The notes under the pieces were generated by a model that made no database searches, was not told the DNA's origin, and saw only the letters and a list, made by a program, of their open reading frames with translations. Made by a program: the position numbers and the translations under genes. Shown piece after piece: positions 34,801 through 42,326 of a DNA stretch of 45,008 nucleotides. The DNA comes from an uncultured Chloroflexota bacterium (GTDB taxonomy: Bacteria > Chloroflexota > Anaerolineae > Anaerolineales > Anaerolineaceae): assembly GCA_902791025.1 (NCBI GenBank), contig CADATZ010000026.1, positions 1-45,008 of the forward strand. The letters are read 5' to 3'. Numbering within the stretch: position 1 is the stretch's first letter; each line of letters starts with the position of its first letter.

Positions 34801-36566
34801 TGGATAGCAGCATAACATGCAGCAGCAAGTTCACGGGGTCTGTTGGGATTTTCTTTAATGCCCTGATAATCTTCAAGAGAAGGATTCAGTTTATTTCGTT
34901 TAAGCCATTCCGATGCCGAATGTGCTAATTCCGGGATATAGGGATGATTAGGCATTATAAATGCAGCTAAATATTGCTCATATCCCCAGCCTGCGGATTC
35001 ATCATAAGTCAGTACATCCATTGCCCATTCAATTGGCTGACATATCGATTCATTTGTACTGCCGTTGATCAATTCCATTTTGAAATTGACCTTGATTGCC
35101 TCCGTGATATCAGTCAATTGTTTTGCGTGAACTGTTACCGGAATACTAAAATCAAGCGGATATTTCGGTTGAACCGGCGGGAGATCCTGCTCGTAAGTAT
35201 CAAAGATTTCACTGTCAGATGTTACCCGGAGCTTCAGGTTTGCAATCGGATCCAGTGTTTTATTCGCGATTCTCACCTCTCTTATCGGCGGAAGGTCATT
35301 TTTATACAAGGCGTAGTTGAAGACATCCGCTTTCCCAACCGCCATATAAATTATGTCGGATTCCGATTCCATTCTGTTAAGAACGTTATTTCCTGTCTGA
35401 GCCGTATCTGGCAGATCTAAATCTCCATCGGAAGTTTTCTCCTCATCCGGGAAAATCGGTTTGATTTCCGAAATTGCTTTGAAATTGCCTTTCTCAATAA
35501 CAAAATTCTCGGAAAAAGGATTGACAGTAATCGCAAAAAGATCGTCTGTGCTAAGTGCAGCATGCATCGCTTTCAAAAAGGCTGTATGTGCGGCAGGGAC
35601 CCCGTCCGGTTTTGAAAGCTGTTTGAATTCAGATGGGTCTGTAAAAACCGGAAAGAATGTCTTTCCGTTCTGTGAAAGCAGCGGAGGAAACAACCGGGTT
35701 CCTCCCTGAAACCGTTCCAATTCTTCGCCTTCAAGAGAACTCTGATCTTTTCCTTCCTGCTTTAGTTTTGCCAGGATCTTTGCAGCCTCTTCCGTCAGAT
35801 GCATTTCCATCGGGAAACAGACACTGCTGCTGCGGAGAATGATCAAAACAATGTTGAAATTATCTTCGCTGGGATTATTGCGGAATTCTGTCAATGCGGA
35901 TTTCAGCGCAGATCCGTTTTCAAAATCTTCCCTGCGAAAGCCTCCCTCATTGAAATCAGCAGTGCAGATGATGGTCTTATCATCGAGTTCCAGTGTATGA
36001 AATTGGATGGTGTCACCTTTGCCCGGTCCGAAGTTTTGCCGCGGTTTTTTCAAAAGGGTGCCTATCAGACAATGATCACCAAGATCGGTAATCTGTACCG
36101 GGATGTTCTCCGGTTTCAGTCCATTCTTCATAAAACGTACTGTAATTTTGTCCGGATGGAAAGGATCTCTGCAAGTATCAATAACCGTGATATACCTGCT
36201 TTTTTCAATATTTTCTGACACATCATATTTTTTGAGAGCTTCAATTTTTGGCTGATATTTGCTATACAACTGCGGATCAAGATCTTTATAAATGTTGAAA
36301 TCGACATTTACTGCATCAGATATTGAAATCGTAAGTCTCTTTCCGGTCCAGGGAGCTTTAAAATGGAAATATTTTCTTCCCATTTTCCCGGTACCCAATA
36401 TTTCCAGCATCAATCCCTTCCTGGGGTCAATGTAACCGTATACCACAGCATGGGTAGAATCACCGGCTTCCGGACAGTCTTTTGTCAATTCTCGGAGCTG
36501 TTCATTGAATTTGCATGCACATATCTGGTGATAAATAGCTCTGAATCCGATTTCATTGTATAACAT
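28863..36566 (-). CDS. Giant DUF4011-type SF1 helicase with nuclease-like and transglutaminase-like domains
   Basis: 2,567 residues from the ATG at 36566 (AGGAG upstream). Residues about 1-500 are unrecognised. About 610-650 is transglutaminase-like: a Cys in MGTCMDMTLLYASLLESIG, then GHIFAGVW carrying His. DUF4011 begins near 780 (KLLDLSGRNKLLNL). Helicase motifs follow: GPPGTGKSQT near 1087, VVFDEASQIS near 1702, VGDPEQMPP, and LNVAFSRA. A DUF559/Vsr-like nuclease segment (GILLDGETYRQTKNTRDRE) is near 2045. Then an acidic linker of about 150 residues leads to a GLLEEAGVETIDKR-type domain and a DUF3320-like winged helix. The DUF4011-helicase-Vsr order matches the single-gene defence system called Hhe. 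The large N-terminal extension here is extra. Complete, with no frameshift. Confidence 0.88.
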   Translation of the reverse strand: MLYNEIGFRAIYHQICACKFNEQLRELTKDCPEAGDSTHAVVYGYIDPRKGLMLEILGTGKMGRKYFHFKAPWTGKRLTISISDAVNVDFNIYKDLDPQLYSKYQPKIEALKKYDVSENIEKSRYITVIDTCRDPFHPDKITVRFMKNGLKPENIPVQITDLGDHCLIGTLLKKPRQNFGPGKGDTIQFHTLELDDKTIICTADFNEGGFRREDFENGSALKSALTEFRNNPSEDNFNIVLIILRSSSVCFPMEMHLTEEAAKILAKLKQEGKDQSSLEGEELERFQGGTRLFPPLLSQNGKTFFPVFTDPSEFKQLSKPDGVPAAHTAFLKAMHAALSTDDLFAITVNPFSENFVIEKGNFKAISEIKPIFPDEEKTSDGDLDLPDTAQTGNNVLNRMESESDIIYMAVGKADVFNYALYKNDLPPIREVRIANKTLDPIANLKLRVTSDSEIFDTYEQDLPPVQPKYPLDFSIPVTVHAKQLTDITEAIKVNFKMELINGSTNESICQPIEWAMDVLTYDESAGWGYEQYLAAFIMPNHPYIPELAHSASEWLKRNKLNPSLEDYQGIKENPNRPRELAAACYAAIQKKNISYITSPASFERGQRIRTVDKVLDERMGTCMDMTLLYASLLESIGLHSVLVLIKGHIFAGVWMIESSFPDPIINNGNILQKEPNLIFVECTAVCTHEKPVSFEQAEKAARETLNKALSEGAFNSCIDVYTVRNKSRIKPIDPRVSTGTKIIGSDLDDGELTPAPKPIQFAYIETKGPEKASGPKNKIELWESKLLDLSGRNKLLNLPENSSIIPLVSSHIEELEDFLADGEVFSIQQPTTFGLSDDKDRPSVYEIMSHLPLEIMDRARSEAQSHRLYGISKDKALEKNLKTIYRKAKEGEKEYGINSLYLALGMLRWFDPEDEKQTPLYAPLILAPVEIEMKPGGVGYNLRRRFEDPHFNVTLLELLRQRFELGISGLEPLPMDEHGLDVQKIFAIVRGAVRELPHWDVVETAAIGIFDISKIAMWNDLHTAPEMLMNNKAVRSLVMQRVDWDVTAKTEVPDDYRTFVTLPVDATQLEAIDLAARGNTFVLHGPPGTGKSQTITGLIGNALANHKTVLFVAEKATALDVVRNRLDNDLHIGDFCLALHADSEKTAILDQMEKTMGKKASFNNPLNPFKNALEKTEARREKLDVYADHLHRRQNCGHSLRELIDLYCREADDAPYISFKKEEAAQLTAADLQTHIPLIEQLLAAKRTLDDDARLLMNEIGISVYNGDVRSRINHQTEDYRSLLLGILESGGKTAEILGLSAPKTFSDLNMLYQRVSGIHELAGERADIPDISKIDLNAAQKYFAEAEAADRKRRELLKLWTENFLRMQPSVFREKLAAAQKKFLTRKKAVTQVMNELEAYAHRPLSETEVPELLKNVEALQRDEAHLELTLKSLSNETRDMITRYGSPEAFRQAYESAAAYRQKEADLTGGKTIRSLKSSVQAAEVFSAFRDEWQKLQSMRTEIASFLVRPAEKLQAASIQDELEFCDRILENRSGIKKLALYNQCKQACVRVGLTPVVQACEEGMDDPDTLKTAYRKGLYYALINNTIYHDDLLTSFTGESFNTAIDQYKRLDDDLREKSTNELYHRLAMNIPSDLESPAIAKQMTILRKAIKSRGRGVALRQLFEQIPDILYRLCPCMLMSPETVAQYLPQRNDLFDLVVFDEASQISTSRAIGALARGKDAVIVGDPEQMPPTNFFGGGARIQNTALDDLDSILDDALAIGIPSRYLKWHYRSSHESLITFSNRNFYHNEMFTFPSVDDRARRVRRIWVESNYKKSVNENEAREIVKEILRRYKADKTPEKGTIGIIAFNEKQRDYIDDLLEKQCQQDRGLSDWVHKELGKKTKVEIKPLEKVQGDEWDTVIFSITFGPDEKGHVLQNFGPINKEGGGKRLNVAFSRAVREMLIFTGMRSSDIKITDSTPSGAKAFHDFLEFAERLDAVSPEEAPEQNVKTKSGIVQRISAALADQGYICIPDIGTSDFHIDIGVLDPYDPSQYLLGILLDGETYRQTKNTRDREIGQKGLLEGKFGWELYRIWAIDWWEDQQEVLDHLLSKLDDLRTAAAEKAEIKNEEPQPEAVSAEEEKALDEKLAQQADEIEAEMDDADYEPELTEEAPVQSSQETNTETTAAEPHQETTEDSVSEESSKEEAHSDDEPYTQPEEELQTQSNLANEPKEPETDEPLIETGYQPEPESEQDSSAEEEIRTERITLSGLLEEAGVETIDKRPAGGVLWIIGGMNLQPLVQRCKEIGVNFTFKAGGGKVCKGRDAWWTADKDPEPVIIKQSGTEPEAIKDLPVSDENDHQRLTPHYDEPAEAQVSYEESGINEQPTTAADEPAAEAYTGKLYVPTKCPESQVGWEDYIKPSNKAEIMRRAVIIVEGEGVIERDKLIDWLRNSFWIKRPENVLEATEKALKSAKIKTTKVKGIPYCWASDIDPKAYTGFRYHEEKKRDPEDLPLPEMRNAIVRTLMDNGPLDEDTLLTRTARTFGYQRLGPNLKKQLLEGIEYAVYDKKIRLNKQRRYELREL

Positions 36567-36904
36567 ATCGTCTCCTATCCGCAATTGTTATAAAAACCTT
36601 AGTATGAGTATATCGTCAAAGCATGAATCTATAAACCTGCCGTATTTCCGGAATTTTTTGCATTTTGTAACTTTTCAAATAAATACAGAGCTGATCTGTA
36701 AGTATAGTCCCGCGGGTTGGGCGGCGATTGATACGTGGTAATGACCAATAATTTTTGATTGGTCTCACAATGCACTGTCTAATCTCACTATGTTTCCGCT
36801 AAATCTAAGAAATTGTGAGAAAAGAATTCTTATTCAGTTTTTATATCGTATTTAAACAGGTTGCTATTTATTTACCGAAGATGTGACATCATTTTCACTT
36901 TTGT
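36567..36904. other. Promoter region of the giant helicase gene, with inverted repeats
   Basis: 340 bases without a gene. It contains a hairpin (GACCAAT 36743-36749 / ATTGGTC 36758-36764) and a perfect 9-bp inverted repeat, TCTCACAAT (36763-36771) and ATTGTGAGA (36812-36820), with a third half-site-like ATCTCACTA between. These may be repressor sites for the downstream minus-strand gene. AT-rich stretches near 36640-36690 and 36830-36870 could hold -10 elements. Confidence 0.5.
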
Positions 36905-37168
36905 CTATCTGAATGGGACTCTGTTATAGGGAATATGGTTCGATTGCAGGAAGTCCACAAGTCCTGAAGACCAGCCCTTTCGGCAGAGATCAATGAAGTC
37001 TTTTTCACTGATCACCGCATACAGGCTTTTTACTGCTTCGGGCGAGATGATGTAATGGACTTCGTTTTTGAAGCCCATGTCGTCATCGTCGATCTCGCTG
37101 ACGACGTGCATACCGTCTTTGTGGTTTTCGATCCACATCGATACCGTTCCCTGCGTGAAAATGTGCAT
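36905..37168 (-). CDS. Small orphan protein
   Basis: 87 residues with GAGGAGAGG upstream of the ATG at 37168, 36 bases after the SIMPL gene on the same strand, so probably co-transcribed. It is acidic in the middle (EIDDDDMGF), has SPEAVKSLYAVISEKDFIDL as a likely helix, and ends FLQSNHIPYNRVPFR. No signal or membrane segment. I recognise no family. Confidence 0.65.
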   Translation of the reverse strand: MHIFTQGTVSMWIENHKDGMHVVSEIDDDDMGFKNEVHYIISPEAVKSLYAVISEKDFIDLCRKGWSSGLVDFLQSNHIPYNRVPFR

Positions 37169-37204
37169 AATTCCTCTCCTCTATTCCGGATTTGGATACA
37201 GCCT

Positions 37205-37882
37205 TTATTCGATATCCCAGATCACTGTCACAGTGTCGGCAATTTCGATGTCATCAGGTTCAATGTCCATAGCATAAGATTTTGACCCCAATGTCGGTGC
37301 CATATCATAATCCACACATTCCATATACTTCCGCATCGGATAGACCTCAAAATTGATCTCACCCCAGGAATAGTCGATGGATTGAATCGTACCGAGTGTA
37401 ATTCCGGCTGCTTTTGTCAGGATGGCCGCCTTTTCTTTCGCGTCTGTGATAGCTTTGGCGAGCAGTTCGTTTTTTGCAGTTTCCCGGTCTCTGACAGTAT
37501 AACTGATTCTCAATTCCGGTTTGACGGAACAATTTGCAAGAGCATAGAGAATTTTTCCCAGACGGTCATTGTCGGAAAGGAATTCCACTTTGAGCCTGTG
37601 TGTGAACTTGTAACCGACAAGGCGGCGTTTGTATTGTTTCTGATTTCCACGGTGCTCTTCATAGCTTTCATATTCCGGATCAACATCGAAGCTTAGCGTT
37701 TTGAGATCTTTCCGTTCAAAATCGAAACCGGAGAGGACATCCTTCAGCAGTTCTATATCCTCCGATGAATGCTTCAATGTTTCATCATAATCCGGGTACA
37801 GCCCCTTCAGATCAATGGTGATCACCATCATATCCGGATGGACCTTGAGATTTCCTTTCCCTGTCACACGAATTGTTTTCAT
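37205..37882 (-). CDS. SIMPL-domain (DUF541) protein
   Basis: 225 residues with AAGGAG upstream. It starts IRVTGKGNLKVHPDMMVITI and has the repeated strand-helix pattern of DUF541/SIMPL, including LAKAITDAKEKAAILTKAAGITLG and a C-terminal DIEIADTVTVIWDI. Most SIMPL proteins are periplasmic or outer-membrane, but this one has no signal peptide and is likely cytosolic. The family's biochemical role is unclear; some members help with oxidative stress or interact with signalling kinases. It appears full length and intact. Confidence 0.87.
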   Translation of the reverse strand: MKTIRVTGKGNLKVHPDMMVITIDLKGLYPDYDETLKHSSEDIELLKDVLSGFDFERKDLKTLSFDVDPEYESYEEHRGNQKQYKRRLVGYKFTHRLKVEFLSDNDRLGKILYALANCSVKPELRISYTVRDRETAKNELLAKAITDAKEKAAILTKAAGITLGTIQSIDYSWGEINFEVYPMRKYMECVDYDMAPTLGSKSYAMDIEPDDIEIADTVTVIWDIE

Positions 37883-37922
37883 TTTTTCTCCTTGCTAATT
37901 GTTTTTGCCATGTTTAATCGGT

Positions 37923-37951
37923 GGGGAAAGTCCCATAAAGGGACAGTCCCC
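37923..37951. repeat. GGGACTGTCCC-type palindromic element
   Basis: GGGGAAAGTCCC (37923-37934), ATAAA, GGGACAGTCCCC (37940-37951): the reverse orientation of the elements at 6594 and 11995, between the SIMPL and ADP-ribosylglycohydrolase genes. Confidence 0.75.
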
Positions 37952-38012
37952 GAAAATGGCAGCAAACGATGGGAACAATTCCTGATTTGCCCCGCACCGA
38001 ATCAATTTTACG

Positions 38013-38040
38013 ATTTCTTATTTCCGATTTCTAATTTCTT
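38013..38040. repeat. Period-7 tandem tract 8 (ATTTCTA type)
   Basis: ATTTC at 38013, 38020, 38027 and 38034, exactly 7 apart. The tract encodes the last residues (EIRNRK) and the TAA stop (38018-38020) of the ADP-ribosylglycohydrolase gene on the minus strand. Confidence 0.85.
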
Positions 38041-38821
38041 CTGTGAACCGCTCGCAGACCATCAGCATATCGTCCGGGAGGCGGTTGCGGACTTCCGCTT
38101 TGATGGAATCCGGCATGCCGTAGAAGGCCTCCGCCATGCCGCCGGCGATGCAGGTGAGCGTATCACAGTCACCGCCGAGCGATACCGCCGTGCGGATCAC
38201 GTCTTCGAAATCCATTCCTTCCATGAAAGCGGTGATTGCTTCCGGGACGGTCTTCGGACAAGTTTCGATATGATAATAGCCCGGGCGGATCTCGTCACAG
38301 GTTCGGGAGAGATTGTAGCCGAACGCCCGGACAATATAGGCCTTGATTTCCTTCTTGCTGAGACCCATGCGGCTGAGATATATGACTGAAGCGGTCGCTT
38401 CAGCGCCTTTGATCCCCTCGGGGTGATTGTGCGTCACTTCCGCCGTCAGCCGAGCTATGTGCCGGGTTTGCGCCAGTGTGTCATAGAGCCAACCTGCGGA
38501 AGAGACCCGCATCGCCGATCCGTTTCCATAGCTGCCGTAGGGTTTGGGATCTTTCGCGTGCAGCCACTGGTAAAACATATTGCCGTACCCGGCATCGGGG
38601 TATTTGGCTCCCCATTTCTTCATGGACCGAATCAGCGCAGCCTTAATCTCGGTATCGGCCTGTCCGATCGTGTCCATCAACGCTTCTGCCACCGCGACCG
38701 TCATCACGGAATCATCCGTGAACTGACTGTCGCGACTGAACAGCGGGAATTCCTTCACCTTGGGGCTCATGTCAAATTCATAAGGCGCCCCGATCATATC
38801 ACCGGCAATTGCTCCGTACAT
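38018..38821 (-). CDS. ADP-ribosylglycohydrolase family protein
   Basis: 267 residues with AGGAGG before the ATG at 38821. The start YGAIAGDMIGAPYE, the T-D-D-S metal-binding motif in FTDDSVMTVA near residue 35, and the C-terminal GGDCDTLTCIAGGMAEAFYG with further metal-binding Asp residues are diagnostic. These dinuclear Mg enzymes remove ADP-ribose from proteins or nucleic acids, or hydrolyse related ADP-ribose compounds. DraG, which controls nitrogenase, is one example, but no nif genes are near. It begins 22 bases after the frameshifted gene, so they probably share a transcript. Substrate unknown. Confidence 0.93.
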   Translation of the reverse strand: MYGAIAGDMIGAPYEFDMSPKVKEFPLFSRDSQFTDDSVMTVAVAEALMDTIGQADTEIKAALIRSMKKWGAKYPDAGYGNMFYQWLHAKDPKPYGSYGNGSAMRVSSAGWLYDTLAQTRHIARLTAEVTHNHPEGIKGAEATASVIYLSRMGLSKKEIKAYIVRAFGYNLSRTCDEIRPGYYHIETCPKTVPEAITAFMEGMDFEDVIRTAVSLGGDCDTLTCIAGGMAEAFYGMPDSIKAEVRNRLPDDMLMVCERFTEEIRNRK

Positions 38822-38842
38822 TTTTCCTCCTGATTAATTATC

Positions 38843-39471
38843 TCAATACTGCATAAAAAGATAATTTTCCACGATATGCAGTGAATAACTCCATTTCCCG
38901 CTGCTTACATATTTCTCATAGTTTCTCTTCAGATATTCCTCTTCCCCATCCATGATTTTCTTTACTTCCTCCTCGTTATAGCGGCCATTTTTAATGAACA
39001 GTTTCAGCACCACAGCATAATATTCATCATATGTGCACTCCGACCACTTGTAATAGACATAAAACACGTCAAGGTCCTTTATCCTTCCCGATTTCGCCAA
39101 AGCCGCCTCGTCCGCCGCGTTATGGACAATGTTGAAATTCTTATCCGTCTCATTGATCATGACAGGAAACTCCGAATCGATGATCTCCTGCCTTGTCGTT
39201 ACGCCGTCATCTTCGACCTGATATCCATCCTTCTCAAGTATCCCCAGGAGATCCCGGCGCACATCGGCATCCGGTGTGCGGACAACTTGTGGGTGATGTT
39301 CACAAACGCCCAGTCACACACATCATAATGTCCCTTATGCCAGGCGTGTTTGAATCCATTTTTCCGCAGCCAATTGTAGAAAGGCGCATTAATGTCAAGT
39401 AAAGACTCATCCCGTATAAGAAATGCCTCTGCCGGAACTCTGCTGATTATGGTTTTCTCTTCAGCTGCCAT
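38843..39471 (-). pseudogene. Frameshifted gene of unknown function
   Basis: Two minus-strand frames read as one protein. From the ATG at 39471 (GGGAGG upstream) the first gives MAAEEKTIISRVPAEAFLIR through YDVCDWAFVNITHK. Near 39,275 coherent sequence shifts to the other frame (VVRTPDADVRRDLLGILEKDG) and continues to the stop at 38843. A one-base loss explains it. The restored product would be about 209 residues, acidic, with Tyr-rich segments, and of no family I recognise. A strong ribosome-binding site and a dyad promoter module upstream suggest it was recently active. A sequencing error or programmed frameshift cannot be excluded. Confidence 0.7.
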
Positions 39472-39503
39472 TTCATATCCTCCCGTCCTCTGTTGATACC
39501 TAT

Positions 39504-39548
39504 AGTATATGCAAAATAAAAAAGAAGTGGTCTCCTGCCGGGCGACAT
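39504..39548 (-). promoter_or_regulatory. Promoter module (GTCG-N9-dyad + TATACT) before the frameshifted gene
   Basis: Minus strand: ATGTCG, six bases, AGGAGACC, 19 bases, TATACT (39509-39504), 32 bases before the start. The second half-site has one change (AGAC for CGAC). Confidence 0.6.
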
Positions 39549-39558
39549 TTTCCACTTC
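39512..39558 (-). terminator. Possible minus-strand terminator overlapping the promoter module
   Basis: GAAGTGG (39524-39530) pairs with CCACTTC (39552-39558); on the minus strand a T-rich run (TTTTTTATTTT) follows. It would insulate the module from upstream transcription of the redox cluster. Confidence 0.5.
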
Positions 39559-39608
39559 CTTTGTCGTGATACGGATGCTTGCCTGCTCCTTGTAAAGCAG
39601 CTTGGCAA

Positions 39609-39707
39609 TTAATCAGTGATATTTTCCTGCTGTGCGGATACATTCCCTGCATACGATAAAAACATAACAAACAGTCCAATCAGCAGGCATATTATGTTTT
39701 TACGCAT
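39609..39707 (-). pseudogene. Signal-peptide remnant of an exported protein
   Basis: A 32-codon frame: MRKN, a hydrophobic core (IICLLIGLFVMFLSYAG), then a NVSAQQ cleavage-like site and a stop after seven further residues. It looks like the first exon-sized piece of an exported protein whose body has been deleted. No ribosome-binding site is obvious. Confidence 0.5.
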
Positions 39708-39718
39708 CGATTCCTACA

Positions 39719-39796
39719 TCAACGATTGACCGCGATCCAGGCACCATCCCGTTTTTCATAAAGATGCGCACCGCTCATGCGATAGGTATTGTCCTC
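39719..39796 (-). pseudogene. C-terminal remnant of an NTF2/SnoaL-like protein
   Basis: About 26 codons ending at TGA 39719-39721 read NTYRMSGAHLYEKRDGAWIA, then VNR. This resembles the last strand pair of NTF2-like (SnoaL/DUF4440) domains, which commonly end in a D-G-x-W-x-I pattern. It has no start and abuts the flavoenzyme stop. Confidence 0.45.
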
Positions 39797-39801
39797 CTGA
39801 T

Positions 39802-41766
39802 TTATACATGCATAGCCGTTTCATATGCTTCCGTGACACAGCTCATCACATTACCGACCTTTTTCCCATCACCGATCTCAAACACCTCAAAATCAGATTC
39901 TGCAAGGCTTTCTTTCATCGATGGAAGCGGTCTGTATCCAATCGAAAGGATCACCGTGTCTGCATCGAGTTTTTTCTCTGTTCCATCCGGAAGTTCAACC
40001 AGAGCACCATCATCCTGTACAGATTTCAGCCTGGTTCCGGTATAGATCTGAGTACCGTAAAACTCAAAGGCATCCAGCAGCATCGCTTTATTCATACCGG
40101 GGACATTGTTCAGGTTCAGTATTTGATCCAGTGCCTCAACAATGGTAACTATTTTACCTTCTTTTGCATACCCGTAAGCGATTTCGCATCCGACCAGGCC
40201 ACCACCAACGATCACCACTTTCGCTCCGACTGGTTTCCTGCCGAGCAGTGCATCTACTCCGGAGACAGCCTTTTCGATCCCGGCAATGCTTCGCGGCATT
40301 ACCGGAACAGAACCTGTGGCAAGGATAACCGAATCAGCGTGCGAATTTTTCAGCATGTCAGCATTTACTTCCGAATTCATCCTGACATCCACATTCAGAA
40401 GCTTCAGCTGATTTCTGTAGTATTCTGTCAGAGAGCCGATTTCAACCTTGAAATCGTGTGCTCCGGCGGGGATCAGGTTGCCGCCAAGGACATTGCTTTT
40501 TTCATAAAGTGTAACATTATGCCCGCGAAGCTTCAGTACCCGGGCTGCCTCCATGCCCGCAATGCCACCGCCTACGATGATCACTTTTTTGGCAGTGTCC
40601 GCTTTCGTGATCTTCTTTACGCCTTCAAATCCTACTTCCGGATTGACCGCGCAGCCTACCCGCCCTGAGCAGAAATACCCCCAGATACAGCCCTGATTGC
40701 AGCCGATGCAGGTGCGAATCTCTTCAGACTTTTCCTCTGTCACTTTATTTCCGTAATCCGGATCAGCAATAGCCTGTCTGCCAATAACAACAGCATCGAT
40801 CTTTCCGTCTGCGATGGCTTTCTCATTCATTTCCGGATCAGCCATCCTGCCGCCGCACAGGACAGGAATGCTCACAGCCTGTTTCAGCCGGGCAGCCATG
40901 TCCAGCATGAATCCCTGCGGAATATAGGAAGGCGGCATGGCATAATAGAAAGCACCCAGTGTTCCCGCATCAACAGAGAGACCGTCATATCCATAAGACT
41001 CCAGGAGTTTTCCGATTTCTATTGCTTCTTCCGGCGTTCTTCCGACTTCTTCCGAGCCGTCAAAGGACGCCTTATTGAAGCCCTTCATATAGCTTTTCAG
41101 CGCAAGGCGCATGGTCACGGGGAAATCAGGACCGCATTCACGCTTGATGGCTTCAACAATTTCCTTTGCCACACGGATCCGATTTTCCAGGCTGCCGCCA
41201 TATTCATCATCCCGGTGATTCATGTAAGCAAGAGCGAAGGAATCCAGCAGATGTCCCCAGTGCATAGCGTGAATGTCCACACCGGCAAATCCTGCATCTT
41301 TGCAAAGCTTTGCTGCTTTGCCCATCTCCGAAACTTTTGTATGGATCTCATCTATAGTCAGCTCTTTTGTGGTCACATTCGGATCACCCAGTGTCGGAAG
41401 CGGCGAAGGGGTTTTCAATCCACCGTTTCGTCCGACGTTCATGGAGAGCTGAATAAACATCTTGCAGCCATATTTCGCGATCCGGGCGTTCAGCTCTTTT
41501 CCCTGTGCAATAAATTCATCCGGATGGTTCAATATACCGTCGCAGCCATCCACAACGCAGTCACCATTGGTTCCGACGGAGAACAGCAGACCGAAACCGC
41601 CTTCAGCACGGCGAACAAAATATTCGATTCCTTCCCGGGTAAAGCCGCCCCATTCGGTGTTGCCGAAGCCGGTATCCATCGGGGCCATGAACATCCGGTT
41701 TTTGACAGTTACTGAACCGATTTCAATTGGACTTGATAGATGAGTAAAACGAGTAGAATTGATCAC
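39802..41766 (-). CDS. FadH/2-enoate reductase-like flavin and iron-sulfur oxidoreductase
   Basis: 654 residues from a GTG at 41766, with AAAGGA upstream. Residues about 1-330 are an old-yellow-enzyme TIM barrel for FMN (KNRMFMAPMDTGF, then DIHAMHWGHLLDSF). A C-x2-C-x3-C-x11-C pattern at about 347-366 binds a 4Fe-4S cluster. Two Rossmann folds follow: VIIVGGGIAGMEAARVLK near 392 for FAD and VVIVGGGLVGCEIAYGY near 517 for NAD(P)H. The family (2,4-dienoyl-CoA reductase, 2-enoate reductases, BaiCD/BaiH, TMA dehydrogenase) reduces activated C=C bonds in anaerobes. Substrate cannot be told. It starts 22 bases after the SnoaL-like gene, so they form an operon. Confidence 0.93.
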   Translation of the reverse strand: MINSTRFTHLSSPIEIGSVTVKNRMFMAPMDTGFGNTEWGGFTREGIEYFVRRAEGGFGLLFSVGTNGDCVVDGCDGILNHPDEFIAQGKELNARIAKYGCKMFIQLSMNVGRNGGLKTPSPLPTLGDPNVTTKELTIDEIHTKVSEMGKAAKLCKDAGFAGVDIHAMHWGHLLDSFALAYMNHRDDEYGGSLENRIRVAKEIVEAIKRECGPDFPVTMRLALKSYMKGFNKASFDGSEEVGRTPEEAIEIGKLLESYGYDGLSVDAGTLGAFYYAMPPSYIPQGFMLDMAARLKQAVSIPVLCGGRMADPEMNEKAIADGKIDAVVIGRQAIADPDYGNKVTEEKSEEIRTCIGCNQGCIWGYFCSGRVGCAVNPEVGFEGVKKITKADTAKKVIIVGGGIAGMEAARVLKLRGHNVTLYEKSNVLGGNLIPAGAHDFKVEIGSLTEYYRNQLKLLNVDVRMNSEVNADMLKNSHADSVILATGSVPVMPRSIAGIEKAVSGVDALLGRKPVGAKVVIVGGGLVGCEIAYGYAKEGKIVTIVEALDQILNLNNVPGMNKAMLLDAFEFYGTQIYTGTRLKSVQDDGALVELPDGTEKKLDADTVILSIGYRPLPSMKESLAESDFEVFEIGDGKKVGNVMSCVTEAYETAMHV

Positions 41767-41788
41767 CTGACTTATTCCTTTCTGCTGA

Positions 41789-42238
41789 TTAAGAGTTCAG
41801 GACATGCTTATCCGAGATCAGAAAAGTGGTCCTGCGGCGTTTGATATACCACTTACAATCCTCTTTTACATAAAGGTCGGCATAACGGACATAGTTTGTT
41901 GTGATCACATCCCTGCCATCCACTTCATTGACGAGTGTCGCCTGGCAATAAGCTGTACCCTCTGCTTCAGTGAGATCATCGCTCAGTTTAACGGTATGCT
42001 GTCCATTGATGTGGTAAACGGATTTGCAGGGGTTGATCGTCGCGGCAAACGCCTGGACAAGTGCTTCTCTGCCGACAATGTTTTGAATCTCTCCATCAAA
42101 ACCCATTTGAAATTCCAAAACGCCATCAGAAAGGAAAAGCTCTCCCTGTCCATTTGCATCCTTTATATCGGCAAGGTTGGAAAAAACATCAACCAGTTCT
42201 TTCAGTTCCATCTTTGCAGAAATCATTTCATTCGTCAT
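41789..42238 (-). CDS. SnoaL-like/NTF2-fold protein
   Basis: 149 residues from the ATG at 42238, which has GGAGG at good spacing; an earlier ATG overlaps that site. It has the SnoaL_4-type pattern: an N-terminal helix (ELVDVFSNLADIKD), VYHINGQHTVKLSDD, then YVRYADLYVKEDCKWYIKRR near the end. The fold forms a small cone-shaped pocket used by cyclases, dehydratases and isomerases. It is co-directional and closely spaced with the flavoenzyme downstream, so it probably acts on the same substrate or product. The bai operon combines a similar NTF2-like dehydratase (BaiE) with BaiCD/BaiH, but I see no other bai genes. Confidence 0.83.
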   Translation of the reverse strand: MTNEMISAKMELKELVDVFSNLADIKDANGQGELFLSDGVLEFQMGFDGEIQNIVGREALVQAFAATINPCKSVYHINGQHTVKLSDDLTEAEGTAYCQATLVNEVDGRDVITTNYVRYADLYVKEDCKWYIKRRRTTFLISDKHVLNS

Positions 42239-42326
42239 TGTACTTTCCTCCATTTTGATAATCAGGCTGATTCAGCAACACCCGTTTCTTATTTTCATTC
42301 ATTATACAAAAACATAAAGTTGAAAA

